In this document: one piece after another, positions 25,383-34,858 of the stretch
Numbering within the stretch: position 1 is the first letter of the stretch
Layout of the letters: the number at the start of each line of letters is the position of its first letter
NCBI RefSeq assembly: GCF_014145335.1
Contig: NZ_JACIVI010000001.1
Location: 496,001 to 560,000, forward strand
Direction: 5' to 3'
Source: Aquariibacter albus
GTDB lineage: Bacteria; Pseudomonadota; Gammaproteobacteria; Burkholderiales; Burkholderiaceae_C
Length of the DNA: 64,000 nt
Position numbers and translations under genes: made by a program
Notes under the pieces: model-generated
What the model saw: the letters and a program-made list of their open reading frames with translations, nothing else
Told to the model about the DNA's origin: nothing
Databases searched by the model: none

Positions 25383-27350
25383 ATGTCAGAGACCAGCATC
25401 ACGATCTACAACCCGCCGGCCGATCTGGTCGCCTCCGCCCATGTCGCCGGCTTCGCCGCCTACGAGGCCCTGTGCAAGGAGGCCGAGGCCGACTACGGCG
25501 CCTACTGGGGCCGCCTGGCCCGCGAGCTGATCAGCTGGAAGAAGCCCTTCACGCAGACGCTCGACGAGAGCAACGCGCCCTTCTTCAAGTGGTTCGCCGA
25601 CGGCACGCTGAACGTGTCCTACAACTGCCTGGACCGCAATGTCGAGCGCGGCCTGGGCGACAAGACCGCGATCATCTTCGAAGCCGACGGCGGCGAAGTC
25701 ACCAAGGTCACCTACAGCCAGCTGCTGGCCAAGGTCAGCCAGATCGCCAACGGCCTGCGCAGCCTCGGCATCAAGAAGGGTGACCGCGTCGTCATCTACA
25801 TCGCCATGTCGATCGACGGCGTCGCGGCCATGCAGGCCTGCGCCCGCATCGGCGCGATCCACTCGGTCGTCTTCGGCGGCTTCTCGGCCCAGTCGCTGCG
25901 CGACCGGATCAACGACACCGGCGCCGTGGCCGTCATCACCGCCGACTGCCAGGTCCGCGGCGGCAAGCAGCTGCCGCTCAAGAGCATCGTCGACGACGCC
26001 ATCGCCATGGGCGGCTGCGAGTCGGTCCAGAACGTGCTGGTCGTCAAGCGCGGTGGCAACGCCATCAGCATGACCGCAGGCCGCGACAAGTGGATGGCCG
26101 ACGTCGCCGACGCCCAGCCCACCACCTGCGAGCCCGAGTGGGTCGAGGCCGAGCACCCGCTCTTCCTGCTCTACACCTCCGGCTCCACCGGCAAGCCCAA
26201 GGGCGTGCAGCACAGCAGCGGCGGCTACCTGCTGCATGCCGCGCTGACCACCAAGTGGACCTTCGACCTGAAGGCCGACGACGTCTTCTGGTGCACGGCC
26301 GACATCGGCTGGGTCACCGGCCACAGCTACATCACCTATGGCCCCCTGGCCCTGGGCGGCACCGAGATCGTCTTCGAAGGCGTGCCCACCTACCCGGACG
26401 CCGGCCGCTTCTGGAAGATGATCCAGGACCACAAGGTCTCGGTCTTCTACACCGCGCCGACCGCCATCCGCTCGCTGATCAAGGCCGCCGAGGCCAATGA
26501 CGCGGTGCACCCGAAGAGCTACGACCTGTCCAGCCTGCGCATCCTGGGCTCGGTGGGCGAGCCGATCAACCCGGCCGCCTGGGAGTGGTACCACCAGCAC
26601 GTTGGCGGCGGCCGCTGCCCCATCGTGGACACCTTCTGGCAAACCGAGACCGGCGGCCACATGATCACCCCGCTGCCGGGCGCCACGCCCCTGGTGCCGG
26701 GTTCGTGCACGCTGCCCTTCCCGGGCATCACCACCGCCATCGTCGACGAGACCGGCGCCGACGTGCCCAACGGCTCGGGCGGCATCCTGGTCGTCAAGAA
26801 GCCCTGGCCCTCGATGATCCGCACCATCTGGGGCGACAACGAGCGCTTCGTCAAGAGCTACTACCCGGCGGAGCTGAAGGGCTACTACCTGGCGGGCGAC
26901 GGCGCGATCCGTGACGAGAAGACCGGCTACTTCACCATCACCGGCCGCATCGACGACGTGCTGAACGTCTCCGGCCACCGCATGGGCACGATGGAGATCG
27001 AGTCCGCCCTGGTCAGCTGCACCGACCTGGTGGCCGAGGCCGCCGTGGTCGGCCGTCCGGACGACACCACCGGCGAGGCCATCTGCGCCTTCGTCGTGCT
27101 CAAGCGTCCCCGCCCGACGGGCGACGAGGCCAAGGCCATCGCCAAGATCCTGCGCGACCACGTCGGCAAGGAAATCGGCCCGATCGCCAAGCCCAAGGAC
27201 ATCCGCTTCGGCGACAACCTGCCCAAGACCCGCTCGGGCAAGATCATGCGCCGCCTGCTGCGCTCGATCGCCAAGGGTGAGGCCATCACCCAGGACACCT
27301 CGACCCTGGAGAACCCGGCCATCCTCGACCAGCTGGCCGAGAACAACTGA
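25383..27350 (+). CDS. acs: Acetyl-coenzyme A synthetase (AMP-forming)
   Basis: 655 aa, family length. Acs activates acetate with ATP and CoA through acetyl-AMP, giving acetyl-CoA for the TCA cycle and glyoxylate shunt. The AMP-binding P-loop is [10 protein letters not shown], followed by [20 protein letters not shown] and [12 protein letters not shown]. The C-terminal domain has [11 protein letters not shown], whose lysine (K620) is the residue acetylated by Pat-type enzymes in other bacteria. GAGGAGAGAG precedes the ATG. It is single, ends at a strong terminator, and lies 6.4 kb from a Pat-like gene. The upstream gap showed no clear -24/-12 promoter. Confidence 0.97.
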   Translation: MSETSITIYNPPADLVASAHVAGFAAYEALCKEAEADYGAYWGRLARELISWKKPFTQTLDESNAPFFKWFADGTLNVSYNCLDRNVERGLGDKTAIIFEADGGEVTKVTYSQLLAKVSQIANGLRSLGIKKGDRVVIYIAMSIDGVAAMQACARIGAIHSVVFGGFSAQSLRDRINDTGAVAVITADCQVRGGKQLPLKSIVDDAIAMGGCESVQNVLVVKRGGNAISMTAGRDKWMADVADAQPTTCEPEWVEAEHPLFLLYTSGSTGKPKGVQHSSGGYLLHAALTTKWTFDLKADDVFWCTADIGWVTGHSYITYGPLALGGTEIVFEGVPTYPDAGRFWKMIQDHKVSVFYTAPTAIRSLIKAAEANDAVHPKSYDLSSLRILGSVGEPINPAAWEWYHQHVGGGRCPIVDTFWQTETGGHMITPLPGATPLVPGSCTLPFPGITTAIVDETGADVPNGSGGILVVKKPWPSMIRTIWGDNERFVKSYYPAELKGYYLAGDGAIRDEKTGYFTITGRIDDVLNVSGHRMGTMEIESALVSCTDLVAEAAVVGRPDDTTGEAICAFVVLKRPRPTGDEAKAIAKILRDHVGKEIGPIAKPKDIRFGDNLPKTRSGKIMRRLLRSIAKGEAITQDTSTLENPAILDQLAENN

Positions 27351-27392
27351 TCGCGGCTGCGGGGCCTCGGCCCCGTGGATCGATCGGCCCCG

Positions 27393-27418
27393 AGGCCCGC
27401 CACCGGCGGGCCTTTTTC
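27393..27418 (+). terminator. Rho-independent terminator of acs
   Basis: A 9-bp stem (27393-27401 with 27405-27413) with an ACC loop is followed directly by a run of T (27413-27417), about 45 bases after the acs stop. Confidence 0.9.
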
Positions 27419-27445
27419 ATGGGCCGCCGAAGGCTTCGAGCGGTC

Positions 27446-29104
27446 TCAGTGCGCGAGGGTCAGGGCGGCCACCGCCCGGGAGGCTTCGCCGCGCGTCCAG
27501 CCGAGCGCGCGCTGGAAGCGCTGTTCCACGGTCTGGGGCGGCGTCCCGGCCGCCAGTTCGCCCGCGGCGCTGGCGGCGCAGCGCAGGGTGTCCAGCCGGG
27601 TTTCGGGGGCGCGCACCGGCCGGTCGCTCGGCAGCGGCTGCATGGCATGCTGGAGGGCCTCGTTCAGGCCCCAGTGGCGCGCCAGACCCTGGGCCAGGGC
27701 CTGGGGGCTGGTCCCGATCACCGCCTGTGCAGCCGCCTCCAGCGTCAGGGGCCGCAGGCCGGATGGCAGGGGGGCCGTGGACTGGGTCAGGGCCTCGATC
27801 TGGCGCTGCGCTTCGGGGAAGTGATAGGCCAGCAGCAGTTCCCCCAGGGCCTGCAGCAGGGCCAGCAGGCCGGCGGCTTCGCCGTCGTGGTCGGCCGGGC
27901 AGAGGCGCTCTGCCAGGTGGGCGGCCCGACTGGCCTGGGCCAGGCGATGGGCCAGGGACTGCGCTGCCGTGTGATCCAGCGCGCCCGGCCAGGGTCGAAG
28001 ACCCTGCGCGGCCTGACGCACCCCGTGCAGGCCGACCAGCTGCACGGCCCGTCGCAGGGTGGCAATCTCGTCGGGCTGCACCTGCCCGGCCAGCCCGACG
28101 GCGCCCAGGCCGCGCAGCAGCTCGAAGGCCAGGGCCGGCTCATCGAACAGGCAGACGATCCAGGCGTCGATGCGCTGGCCCTCCAGCCGGTTCAAGGCGG
28201 CCAGATGCTCGGGGAGGTCGGCATGGGCGGGCAGGACCCCGGCGGTCGGCACTTGATCGAGCAGGCGCTCCAGGGGGTCGGGGCGCTGGGCGCGATGGCT
28301 GTCGAGCCAGCCGCGCAGCGCCTGCGCCAGGCTGCGCGCACTGAGCGGACGGCGCGCCGGATCGTGATCGATCGCCCGGTTGGCGAGGGCCCGCAGCGCC
28401 GCAGGCAGAGGCTGCGGCAGCGCCCAGCCGAGCCGGACGATCTCCCGCTCCAGCCGCTGGGCGGCGCGCGGCAGATCCGGTTCGTCCAGCGCCCAGCGGC
28501 CGGCCAGGCCGCGATGGAGCAGCAGGCCGGCCAGCAGCAGGTCTTCGCGGCGGCCCTCGCCGCGAGGGTCCATCTCGCGGGCCAGCTCGATGCCGATCAG
28601 CCGGATCCGGCCGCCGGGCTCGACCAGCACGGTGTGCCCACTGAGGCCCGGCGGTCGCAGGCCGGCCTCATGCAGGCTGGCCAGGTGGTCCAGCATCTCC
28701 GCCATCCACGCCACCCAGTCGGCCGGGCTGGGCACGGGGCCGCCTTCGGGACCCAGCCGTTCCAGCAGGGTGAGGCCGGACACGCCGGCCAGATGGCAGC
28801 CGTGTCCGGCTGGGCCCAGATCCACGCGCCGTCCGCGCAGCAGGCCGTCCGGCGGCAGCGCCGACAGGCGCGCGGGCGCGACCCCTTCGGCAAGCGGCTG
28901 GGCACCGTTCGCCACGGGCAGCAGCAGCAGATCGGTGCTGGATGCAGGGCGATCCGCTTCCGGCCGGACCCGCCAGAGCTGGGTGCTGCGGTCCGAGCCG
29001 AGGCGCTGCAGCAGCTGGTAGGGGCCGAGCAGCTGCAGATCACGGGCCGCGGGACGGACGGGCCGCCGCGGGTCAGCGGGCGAAAACAGCGAATGCGGGT
29101 TCAA
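27446..29104 (-). CDS. HDOD-domain protein with an N-terminal degenerate protein-kinase-like domain
   Basis: 552 aa from a proposed TTG start at 29104 (GAGG about 7 bases before it). An ATG at 29326 is in frame, but the extra 74 residues are Pro/Gly/Arg-rich and look non-coding. Residues about 25-250 resemble a Ser/Thr kinase: LGPYQLLQRLGSDRSTQLWRV is like a kinase N-lobe. GHTVLVEPGGRIRLIGIELA takes the place of the catalytic loop to DFG segment, but the HRD aspartate, N and DFG aspartate are missing. Residues about 260-490 form an HDOD output domain (LLDQVPTAG, then a divergent D-H-D-G-E-A segment). It probably acts as a signalling scaffold; its partner is unknown. Confidence 0.78.
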   Translation of the reverse strand: MNPHSLFSPADPRRPVRPAARDLQLLGPYQLLQRLGSDRSTQLWRVRPEADRPASSTDLLLLPVANGAQPLAEGVAPARLSALPPDGLLRGRRVDLGPAGHGCHLAGVSGLTLLERLGPEGGPVPSPADWVAWMAEMLDHLASLHEAGLRPPGLSGHTVLVEPGGRIRLIGIELAREMDPRGEGRREDLLLAGLLLHRGLAGRWALDEPDLPRAAQRLEREIVRLGWALPQPLPAALRALANRAIDHDPARRPLSARSLAQALRGWLDSHRAQRPDPLERLLDQVPTAGVLPAHADLPEHLAALNRLEGQRIDAWIVCLFDEPALAFELLRGLGAVGLAGQVQPDEIATLRRAVQLVGLHGVRQAAQGLRPWPGALDHTAAQSLAHRLAQASRAAHLAERLCPADHDGEAAGLLALLQALGELLLAYHFPEAQRQIEALTQSTAPLPSGLRPLTLEAAAQAVIGTSPQALAQGLARHWGLNEALQHAMQPLPSDRPVRAPETRLDTLRCAASAAGELAAGTPPQTVEQRFQRALGWTRGEASRAVAALTLAH

Positions 29105-29398
29105 GGGCGACCTCGGCGGGGTGGGCGCGGGCCGCTTGCGCTCGGGGCGGGCGGCCGCAGGGGCAGGACCGATTCCACCGTGACCGCGCACGCACCGAAG
29201 CCTGAAGCTGGCCCCTCCAGGGGCGCCTGTTCCGGCGCTCGGTCGCTGTGCGCCCTGCGGGCGGGGCCCGGGCCCCGGGCTGGCCGGACCGTACCTCTTG
29301 CCCCCTGCCCGGCCAGGCGGGGCCATGCCGCCTCGATAAACTGTGGCAGCCCTGCGCCGTGCTGCCAGGCCTCTGCATCACCCGCTCCCGTCCCGACG

Positions 29399-30268
29399 AT
29401 GAACATTGCACTGCTCGGCACCGGCCTGATGGGTCAGCCCATGGCGCGGCGCCTGCTGGCGGCCGGCTGGCCGCTGACGGTCTGGAACCGCAGCCCGGAC
29501 AAGACCCGCAGCCTCGTCGAGGTGGGCGCGCGAGCCGTCGACCGGGCCGCCGATGCGGTGGCGGGCGCCGACCTCGTCATCACCATGCTGGCAGACGGTC
29601 GCGTCGTGCGCGCGCAGTTGCAGGACGGTGGCGTGCTGGCCGCCATGAAGCCCGGCGCGCTGTTCGTCGACATGAGTTCGATCCAGCCGGCCGAGGCGCG
29701 CGAGCATGCGGCCTGGCTGGCCGCCCGCGGCATCGGGGCGCTCGATGCGCCGGTCTCCGGTGGCACGCTGGGCGCCGAGGCCGGTACCCTGGCCATCATG
29801 GCCGGCGGCAGCAGCGCCGATTTCGAGCGCGCACTGCCGGTTTTCGCGGCGCTGGGCCGCGCCACCCATGTCGGGCCGACCGGGACGGGCCAGCTCGCCA
29901 AGCTGGCCAATCAGATGATCGTGGGCATCACCATCGGCGCCGTGGCCGAGGCCCTGATCCTGGCCGAGCGCGGGGGCGCCGATCCGGCCCGCGTACGCCA
30001 GGCCCTGCAGGGCGGCTTTGCCGACAGCCGCATCCTCGAAGTGCACGGCCAGCGCATGGTGCAGCGCGACTTCGCCAAGCGTGCGGCGATGACGGTGCAG
30101 CTCAAGGACTTGCGCAATGCGCTCGCCACCGCCGCAGGCGACGGCACCGAGCTGCCGATCACCACCCTGTTCGCCCAGCTCTACGCCGAGGCCATCGACC
30201 ATGGCCATGCCGAGGCCGACCATGCCGGCCTGTGGCTGGAGCTGGCGGGGCGCAACGGCCTGCGCTGA
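29399..30268 (+). CDS. NAD(P)-dependent beta-hydroxyacid dehydrogenase (GlxR/MmsB family)
   Basis: 289 aa. This family reduces tartronate semialdehyde or oxidises 3-hydroxyisobutyrate and related acids. The N-terminal Rossmann motif is IALLGTGLMGQPMARRLL, followed by the substrate-binding block FVDMSSIQPAEAREHA and DAPVSGGTLGAEAGTLAIMAGG. The catalytic lysine is in GTGQLAKLANQMIVG. The ATG at 29399 begins the family N-terminus; the frame stays open far upstream but reads antisense to the HDOD gene. Substrate is not certain: no glyoxylate carboligase or valine pathway gene adjoins it. Confidence 0.88.
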   Translation: MNIALLGTGLMGQPMARRLLAAGWPLTVWNRSPDKTRSLVEVGARAVDRAADAVAGADLVITMLADGRVVRAQLQDGGVLAAMKPGALFVDMSSIQPAEAREHAAWLAARGIGALDAPVSGGTLGAEAGTLAIMAGGSSADFERALPVFAALGRATHVGPTGTGQLAKLANQMIVGITIGAVAEALILAERGGADPARVRQALQGGFADSRILEVHGQRMVQRDFAKRAAMTVQLKDLRNALATAAGDGTELPITTLFAQLYAEAIDHGHAEADHAGLWLELAGRNGLR

Positions 30269-30288
30269 GCGCCGCCGCCGCGCGGCCA

Positions 30289-30313
30289 TGAAAAACGGCC
30301 CCGAAGGGCCGTT
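30289..30313 (-). terminator. Terminator of the cytochrome c gene
   Basis: An 8-bp stem (30294-30301 with 30306-30313) with a four-base loop is followed on the minus strand by TTTTT. It lies 42 bases past the cytochrome c stop and in the convergent gap with the dehydrogenase gene. Confidence 0.75.
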
Positions 30314-30355
30314 GCATCGCATCGGACCCCGGCCTGCGGCCAGGGCGAGGGACGA

Positions 30356-30667
30356 TCACTTCTGGTTCAGCACCCAGGTCACGAGTTCCTTGGCTTCCGC
30401 GTCGGTGACTTGCGGGTTGGCCGGCATCGGGATCTGGCCCCAGGAGCCGACGCCACCCTTCTGGATCTTGGTGGCCAGCTTGGCGGCGGCGTCCTTGTCG
30501 GCGGCGTACTTGGCGGCAATATCCTTGAAAGCCGGGCCGACCAGCTTCTTGTCGACGGCGTGGCACGCCAGGCAGGAGCGCTTCTGGGCCAGTTCCTGGC
30601 TGGCGAAGGTGGCCGGGGCGACGAGAACCAGGGCCGACAGGATCAGGGGAAGACGCAGGGCTTTCAT
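30356..30667 (-). CDS. Small monoheme cytochrome c (c551/c552 type)
   Basis: 103 aa precursor. A signal peptide (1-22, MKALRLPLILSALVLVAPAT... cut near FAS) directs it to the periplasm. The heme-attachment motif C32-L-A-C35-H36 and the likely axial M81 in GQIPMPANPQVT mark a class I cytochrome of the c8/c551 group, which carries electrons to terminal oxidases or reductases. The ATG at 30667 has AAAGGA at good distance; an upstream in-frame start adds only a hydrophilic leader before the signal peptide. It is a single gene with its own terminator. Confidence 0.93.
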   Translation of the reverse strand: MKALRLPLILSALVLVAPATFASQELAQKRSCLACHAVDKKLVGPAFKDIAAKYAADKDAAAKLATKIQKGGVGSWGQIPMPANPQVTDAEAKELVTWVLNQK

Positions 30668-30785
30668 GGTTTCCTTTCTGGAAAAGCCAGGATGGCTGGG
30701 AGAGAGACTCAATCAACGGAGTTTATGTCGTCCGGTTGACCGGCTTCTTCGGGAACCGTGCCAGGGATGACACGGGGTGTCACAC

Positions 30786-31037
30786 ATGGGATGGATGCTG
30801 CTAGGCGTGGGTTTGTGCCTGGGCAAAGGGCTCGGATGGAGCATGCTGCATGCACTGGCCTGGCCCTGGGTGCTCGCGCCCTTCGGCGTGGCCGCCCTGC
30901 TGTGGACCTGGTCCGACCGCAGCGGGCGGACCGCCCGCCAGGCCATGGCCCGGGAGGCGGCACGTCGTCAGGTGCGCAAGCAGCAGCAGCGCGAAGCCCT
31001 CGGCCTGGGTCCGCGGGGTCGCGGGCCCGGGGCCTGA
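30786..31037 (+). CDS. Small Trp-rich membrane protein (TIGR04438-like)
   Basis: 83 aa. Two hydrophobic segments (about 2-20 and 22-42) are joined by a short turn. The block WPWVLAPFGVAALLWTWSDRSGRTARQAM is followed by a basic tail rich in Arg, Gln and Glu (REAARRQVRKQQQREALG). This matches the small Trp-rich protein family found mainly in Burkholderiales; function unknown. The ATG at 30786 is preferred; a GTG at 30777 would add three residues. It is convergent with ilvD (22 bases between their stops). Confidence 0.8.
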   Translation: MGWMLLGVGLCLGKGLGWSMLHALAWPWVLAPFGVAALLWTWSDRSGRTARQAMAREAARRQVRKQQQREALGLGPRGRGPGA

Positions 31038-31058
31038 GCCCCGCAGGCTGCGGGCCGC

Positions 31059-32741
31059 TCAGTCCTCGAAGCGGTCCAGCACGGCGCCGGTGCTGGCGCT
31101 GGACGCGTTCTTGGCGAACTTGGCCAGCACGCCGCGGGTGTAGCGCGGGGCGGGCTTGACCCAGACCGCCTTGCGCTGCTGAAGTTCCGCGTCCGGCACG
31201 TTCAGTTGCAGCAGCAGCTGGTGCGCGTCGATGGTGATCGAGTCCCCTTCCTGCACCAGCGCGATCGTGCCGCCGGCATAGGCCTCGGGCGCGACGTGGC
31301 CCACCACCATGCCCCAGGTGCCGCCGCTGAAGCGGCCGTCGGTGATCAGGCCCACGCTCTCGCCCAGGCCCTGGCCGATCAGCGCACCCGTCGGGGCCAG
31401 CATTTCCGGCATGCCGGGGCCGCCCTGGGGGCCGAGGTAGCGCAGCACCATCACGTCGCCCGCCTGGATCTTGCCGGCCATGATGGCGGCCAGGGCCGAC
31501 TGCTCGTCGTCGAAGACGCGCGCCGGGCCGGTGATGACCGGATTCTTCAGGCCGGTGATCTTGGCCACCGCGCCCTCGGGGCTGAGGTTGCCCTTGAGGA
31601 TGGCCAGATGGCCTTCGGCATAGATCGGCTGGCCGACCGGGCGGATCACGTCCTGGTCGGGCGAGAGGTCGGGCACGCCGGCCAGCACCTCGGCCACGGT
31701 CTGGCCGGTGATGGTGAGGGCTTCGCCATGCAGCAGGCCGGCCTTGTGCAGCTCCTTCATCACGGCCGGGATGCCGCCGGCACGGTGCAGGTCGATGGCC
31801 AGGTACTTGCCGCTGGGCTTGAGGTCGCAGATCACCGGCACCTTGCGGCGCAGGCGCTCGACGTCGTCGAGCTGGAAGTCCACGCCGGCCGCATGCGCGA
31901 TGGCCAGGTAGTGCAGCACGGCGTTGGTCGAGCCGCCGGTGGCCATGATCACGGCGATCGCGTTCTCGATGGCCTGCTTGGTGACGATGTCGCGCGGCTT
32001 GAGGTCGGCCTTGACCGCCTCGACCAGCACCTTCGCGGCCCGCTTGACGTTGTCCAGCACCTCGTTCTCGACATTGGCCATGGTCGAGGAGTAGGGCAGG
32101 GACATGCCCAGGGCCTCGAAGGACGAGGACATGGTGTTGGCCGTGTACATGCCGCCGCAGCTGCCGCTGCCGGGAATGGCGCGGCGCTCGATCTGGCAGA
32201 AGTCCTCCTCGCTCATCTTGCCCGCGCTGAACTGCCCGACGGCTTCGAAGACGCTGACGATGTTCAGGTCCTGGCCCTTGTACTTGCCGGGCAGGATGGT
32301 GCCGCCGTAGATGTAGATCGCCGGCACATTGGCACGCAGCATGCCCATCATGCCGCCGGGCATGTTCTTGTCGCAGCCGCCGATGACCATCACGCCGTCC
32401 ATCCACTGGCCGCCGACGCAGGTCTCCACGCAGTCGGCAATCACCTCGCGCGACACCAGGCTGTACTTCATGCCCTCGGTGCCCATGGCCATGCCATCGC
32501 TGATGGTGGGCGTGCCGAAAATCTGCGGGTTGGCCCCGGCTTCCTTCAGGCCGATCACGGCCGCATCGGCCAGCTTCTGCAGGCCGGAATTGCAGGGCGT
32601 GATCGTGCTGTGGCCGTTGGCCACGCCGACCATCGGCTTGCCGAAGTCCGTCTCCTGGTAGCCCATGCCGTAGTACATGGAGCGGTTCGGCGCACGGGCG
32701 ACGCCCTCGGTGATGTTCTTGGAACGGCGGTTGATGCTCAT
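31059..32741 (-). CDS. ilvD: Dihydroxy-acid dehydratase
   Basis: 560 aa. IlvD dehydrates dihydroxyisovalerate and dihydroxymethylvalerate in valine, isoleucine and leucine synthesis, using an iron-sulfur cluster. The three cluster cysteines are C50 (TITPCNSG), C123 ([10 protein letters not shown]) and C195 ([15 protein letters not shown]). Late blocks include [25 protein letters not shown] 32741 gives [20 protein letters not shown], the usual start; the open frame runs further up with Pro-rich sequence. It is divergent from a LysR-type gene, 127 bases between starts. Confidence 0.97.
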   Translation of the reverse strand: MSINRRSKNITEGVARAPNRSMYYGMGYQETDFGKPMVGVANGHSTITPCNSGLQKLADAAVIGLKEAGANPQIFGTPTISDGMAMGTEGMKYSLVSREVIADCVETCVGGQWMDGVMVIGGCDKNMPGGMMGMLRANVPAIYIYGGTILPGKYKGQDLNIVSVFEAVGQFSAGKMSEEDFCQIERRAIPGSGSCGGMYTANTMSSSFEALGMSLPYSSTMANVENEVLDNVKRAAKVLVEAVKADLKPRDIVTKQAIENAIAVIMATGGSTNAVLHYLAIAHAAGVDFQLDDVERLRRKVPVICDLKPSGKYLAIDLHRAGGIPAVMKELHKAGLLHGEALTITGQTVAEVLAGVPDLSPDQDVIRPVGQPIYAEGHLAILKGNLSPEGAVAKITGLKNPVITGPARVFDDEQSALAAIMAGKIQAGDVMVLRYLGPQGGPGMPEMLAPTGALIGQGLGESVGLITDGRFSGGTWGMVVGHVAPEAYAGGTIALVQEGDSITIDAHQLLLQLNVPDAELQQRKAVWVKPAPRYTRGVLAKFAKNASSASTGAVLDRFED

Positions 32742-32837
32742 GGCGGGCAGGGCGCGGGGCGCCGGCAGGCAGAAGGGGTAGGGGAGGGGAGGCGGTGGCG
32801 CGAAGTATCCGGGTCGTCCGGACCGGCTGTCCAATCG

Positions 32838-32877
32838 ATCATTCATGGCATTTTGATACGCTGGACGAATGAATGAT
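32838..32877. promoter_or_regulatory. Inverted repeat in the ilvD-lysR intergenic region (possible LysR operator)
   Basis: ATCATTCAT (32838-32846) and its exact complement ATGAATGAT (32869-32877) are separated by 22 bases. Between them lies TTTTGATACG, a possible -10 box for the regulator gene, and the right arm covers its start codon. LysR regulators often bind dyads in divergent promoters, but the spacing is wider than usual. Confidence 0.35.
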
Positions 32878-33810
32878 GCGCCCATCGAAGCCCGCGCCTG
32901 GCGCCAGTTCCTCGTCCTGGCCGAGACCCTGCACTACGGCCGCGCCGCGGCGCGCCTGCACATGACGCAGCCGCCCCTGACGGTGGCCATCCAGCAGCTG
33001 GAGGCGCGGTTGGGCACGCCGCTCTTCCTGCGCAGCCGCCGCAGCGTGGCGCTCAGCCCGGCCGGCGAGGCCCTGGTCGAGCCGGTGCGGCAATGGCTGG
33101 CCGCCGGGCAGGACCTGGTCGAGCGGGCCCGCGCCAGCGGCCGGGGTGAACTGGGCCGGCTGCGGCTGGGCTTCGTCTCCACCCTGGGCTTCGGCCCGCT
33201 GCCGGCCTGGCTGCGCAGCTTCCGCGCGGCCCACCCCGGCCTGCAGGTGGAGCTGCGCGAGGCCACCGGCGACGTGCAGCAGGCCGCGCTGCGCGAGGGT
33301 CAGCTCGACTGCGGCTTCCTGCTGCGCGCCCGCGGCGTCGGGCCGGCGGAGCTGCCGGGCTTCGACAGCCTGCCCGTGCTCGACGAGCCCCTGCTCCTGG
33401 CCCTGCCCGAAGCCCATGCGCTCGCGCACGGGCAGGCGCTGGATCCGCAGGCGGTGGCGGCCGAGCCGCTGGTCATCTTTCCGCGCAGCATCGCGCCCTC
33501 CTTGCACGACGCGATCCTGGCCTGGACCCATCGCCAGGGCCGTGCCCCAGCGATTGCGCAGGAGGCGATCCAGATGCAGACCATCGTCAACCTGGTTTCG
33601 GCTGGCCTGGGCCTGGCCTGGGTGCCGGCCTCGATCACCACCTTGCAGCGGCCGGGCGTGGTCTACCGCCGGCTCGACGCGCGGCATGCACCGCCGCAGG
33701 GCCTGGCCGAGATGGTCTGGCCGCGCGAGGCGCCGGCGGCGACGCGGCGCTTCGTCGAACACGTGCGTGCGGCGCTGACGGCCGCCGGTCCGCCACCGCG
33801 GGGGGACTGA
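32869..33810 (+). CDS. LysR-family transcriptional regulator
   Basis: 313 aa. The N-terminal winged helix-turn-helix (1-65) contains [25 protein letters not shown] and the following [15 protein letters not shown], the LysR signature. The C-terminal periplasmic-binding-like domain (90-300) binds an unknown co-inducer ([32 protein letters not shown]). It is divergent from ilvD, so it may control ilvD and itself, though neighbouring position alone does not prove this. It resembles regulators of aromatic-acid degradation (BenM/CatM group) in its [15 protein letters not shown] motif. Confidence 0.92.
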   Translation: MNDAPIEARAWRQFLVLAETLHYGRAAARLHMTQPPLTVAIQQLEARLGTPLFLRSRRSVALSPAGEALVEPVRQWLAAGQDLVERARASGRGELGRLRLGFVSTLGFGPLPAWLRSFRAAHPGLQVELREATGDVQQAALREGQLDCGFLLRARGVGPAELPGFDSLPVLDEPLLLALPEAHALAHGQALDPQAVAAEPLVIFPRSIAPSLHDAILAWTHRQGRAPAIAQEAIQMQTIVNLVSAGLGLAWVPASITTLQRPGVVYRRLDARHAPPQGLAEMVWPREAPAATRRFVEHVRAALTAAGPPPRGD

Positions 33811-33872
33811 CACGGGCTTGCGCTATGGTTCGGCGCCTTCCGAGCGTCTGCGGCCCGCCGGCCGCCCCTGCC

Positions 33873-34682
33873 ATGCTGGTCCATCCGCAGTTCGATCCCA
33901 TCGCCCTCCAGGTCGGCCCGCTGGCCGTGCACTGGTACGGCCTGACCTACCTGGCCGCCTTCGGCCTCTTCGTGCTGCTCGGCCGCGCGCAGGCGCGCCG
34001 GCCGCGCTTTGCGGCCGCAGGCTGGGCGCCGGCGGAGGTCGAAGACCTGCTCTTCTTCGGCGTGCTCGGCGTGATCCTGGGGGGGCGCCTGGGCTATGTG
34101 CTGTTCTACAAGCCGCTGCACTTCCTGGCGAACCCGCTGGAGGTCTTCGCCGTCTGGCAGGGCGGCATGGCCTTCCACGGCGGGCTGATCGGCGTGATCT
34201 TTGCGCTCTTCGTCTACGCCCGCCGCCGCGGCCGACCCTTCTGGGAGGTGGCGGACCTGGTCGCGCCCTGCGTGCCCGTCGGCCTGGCGGCCGGGCGCCT
34301 GGGCAATTTCATCAACGGCGAGCTCTGGGGCCGCGCGGCCGACCCCGGCCTGCCCTGGGCCATGGTCTTCCCGCAGTCGGGCCTGGCGATCGCGCGCCAT
34401 CCCTCGCAGCTCTACCAGTTCGCGCTGGAGGGGCTGCTGCTCTTCGCGCTGCTCTGGCTCTACAGCCGCGGGCCGCGCCGGCCGGGCCAGGTGGCCGGCG
34501 CCTTCCTGCTGGGCTACGGCGTCTTCCGCTTCATCGCCGAGGCCTTCCGCGAGCCCGATGCCCACCTGGGTCTGCTCAGCCTGGGCCTGAGCATGGGGCA
34601 GTGGCTCTGCCTGCCGATGGTGCTGCTGGGTGCACTGATCCTGGGCCTGGCCGCGCGCGGCCGCCTTGCCCCGGTGCACTGA
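33873..34682 (+). CDS. lgt: Prolipoprotein diacylglyceryl transferase
   Basis: 269 aa. Lgt moves diacylglycerol from phosphatidylglycerol to the lipobox cysteine of prolipoproteins, the first step of lipoprotein maturation, in the inner membrane. About seven hydrophobic segments are visible. Signature blocks are [12 protein letters not shown] (the essential HGGL-like loop), [14 protein letters not shown] (essential Arg and Asn) and [16 protein letters not shown] 33873 gives [23 protein letters not shown], the usual N-terminus; an upstream ATG at 33825 adds non-family sequence. Confidence 0.96.
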   Translation: MLVHPQFDPIALQVGPLAVHWYGLTYLAAFGLFVLLGRAQARRPRFAAAGWAPAEVEDLLFFGVLGVILGGRLGYVLFYKPLHFLANPLEVFAVWQGGMAFHGGLIGVIFALFVYARRRGRPFWEVADLVAPCVPVGLAAGRLGNFINGELWGRAADPGLPWAMVFPQSGLAIARHPSQLYQFALEGLLLFALLWLYSRGPRRPGQVAGAFLLGYGVFRFIAEAFREPDAHLGLLSLGLSMGQWLCLPMVLLGALILGLAARGRLAPVH

Positions 34683-34706
34683 GCCTCGCCACATCGCGGC
34701 CCAGGC

Positions 34707-34742
34707 AAAAAAAATGCCCCGCCGGCATGGCAACCGGCGGGG
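34707..34742 (-). terminator. Orphan minus-strand terminator between lgt and tsaD
   Basis: A perfect 9-bp GC stem (34717-34725 with 34734-34742) has eight A residues at 34707-34714. On the minus strand this is a strong hairpin plus an eight-T run. Both neighbouring genes are on the plus strand, so no known transcript ends here. On the plus strand it could still form a hairpin after lgt, but without a T run. Confidence 0.6.
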
Positions 34743-34858
34743 TCAAAGGGACTGGCCCTGCAGAGGAGATCGCAGGCCACGCGAAGAGCGCAGCCGCAGA
34801 AGGCATTGCATCCGCCGTGCCAGGCGCTGGCCGCAAAGCCCGTCGATACACTGCCCCG

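Noticed and set aside
29105-29326. ATG at 29326 as the start of the HDOD protein
   Set aside because: The extra 74 residues are Pro/Gly/Arg-rich with no domain; TTG at 29104 has a ribosome-binding-like GAGG.
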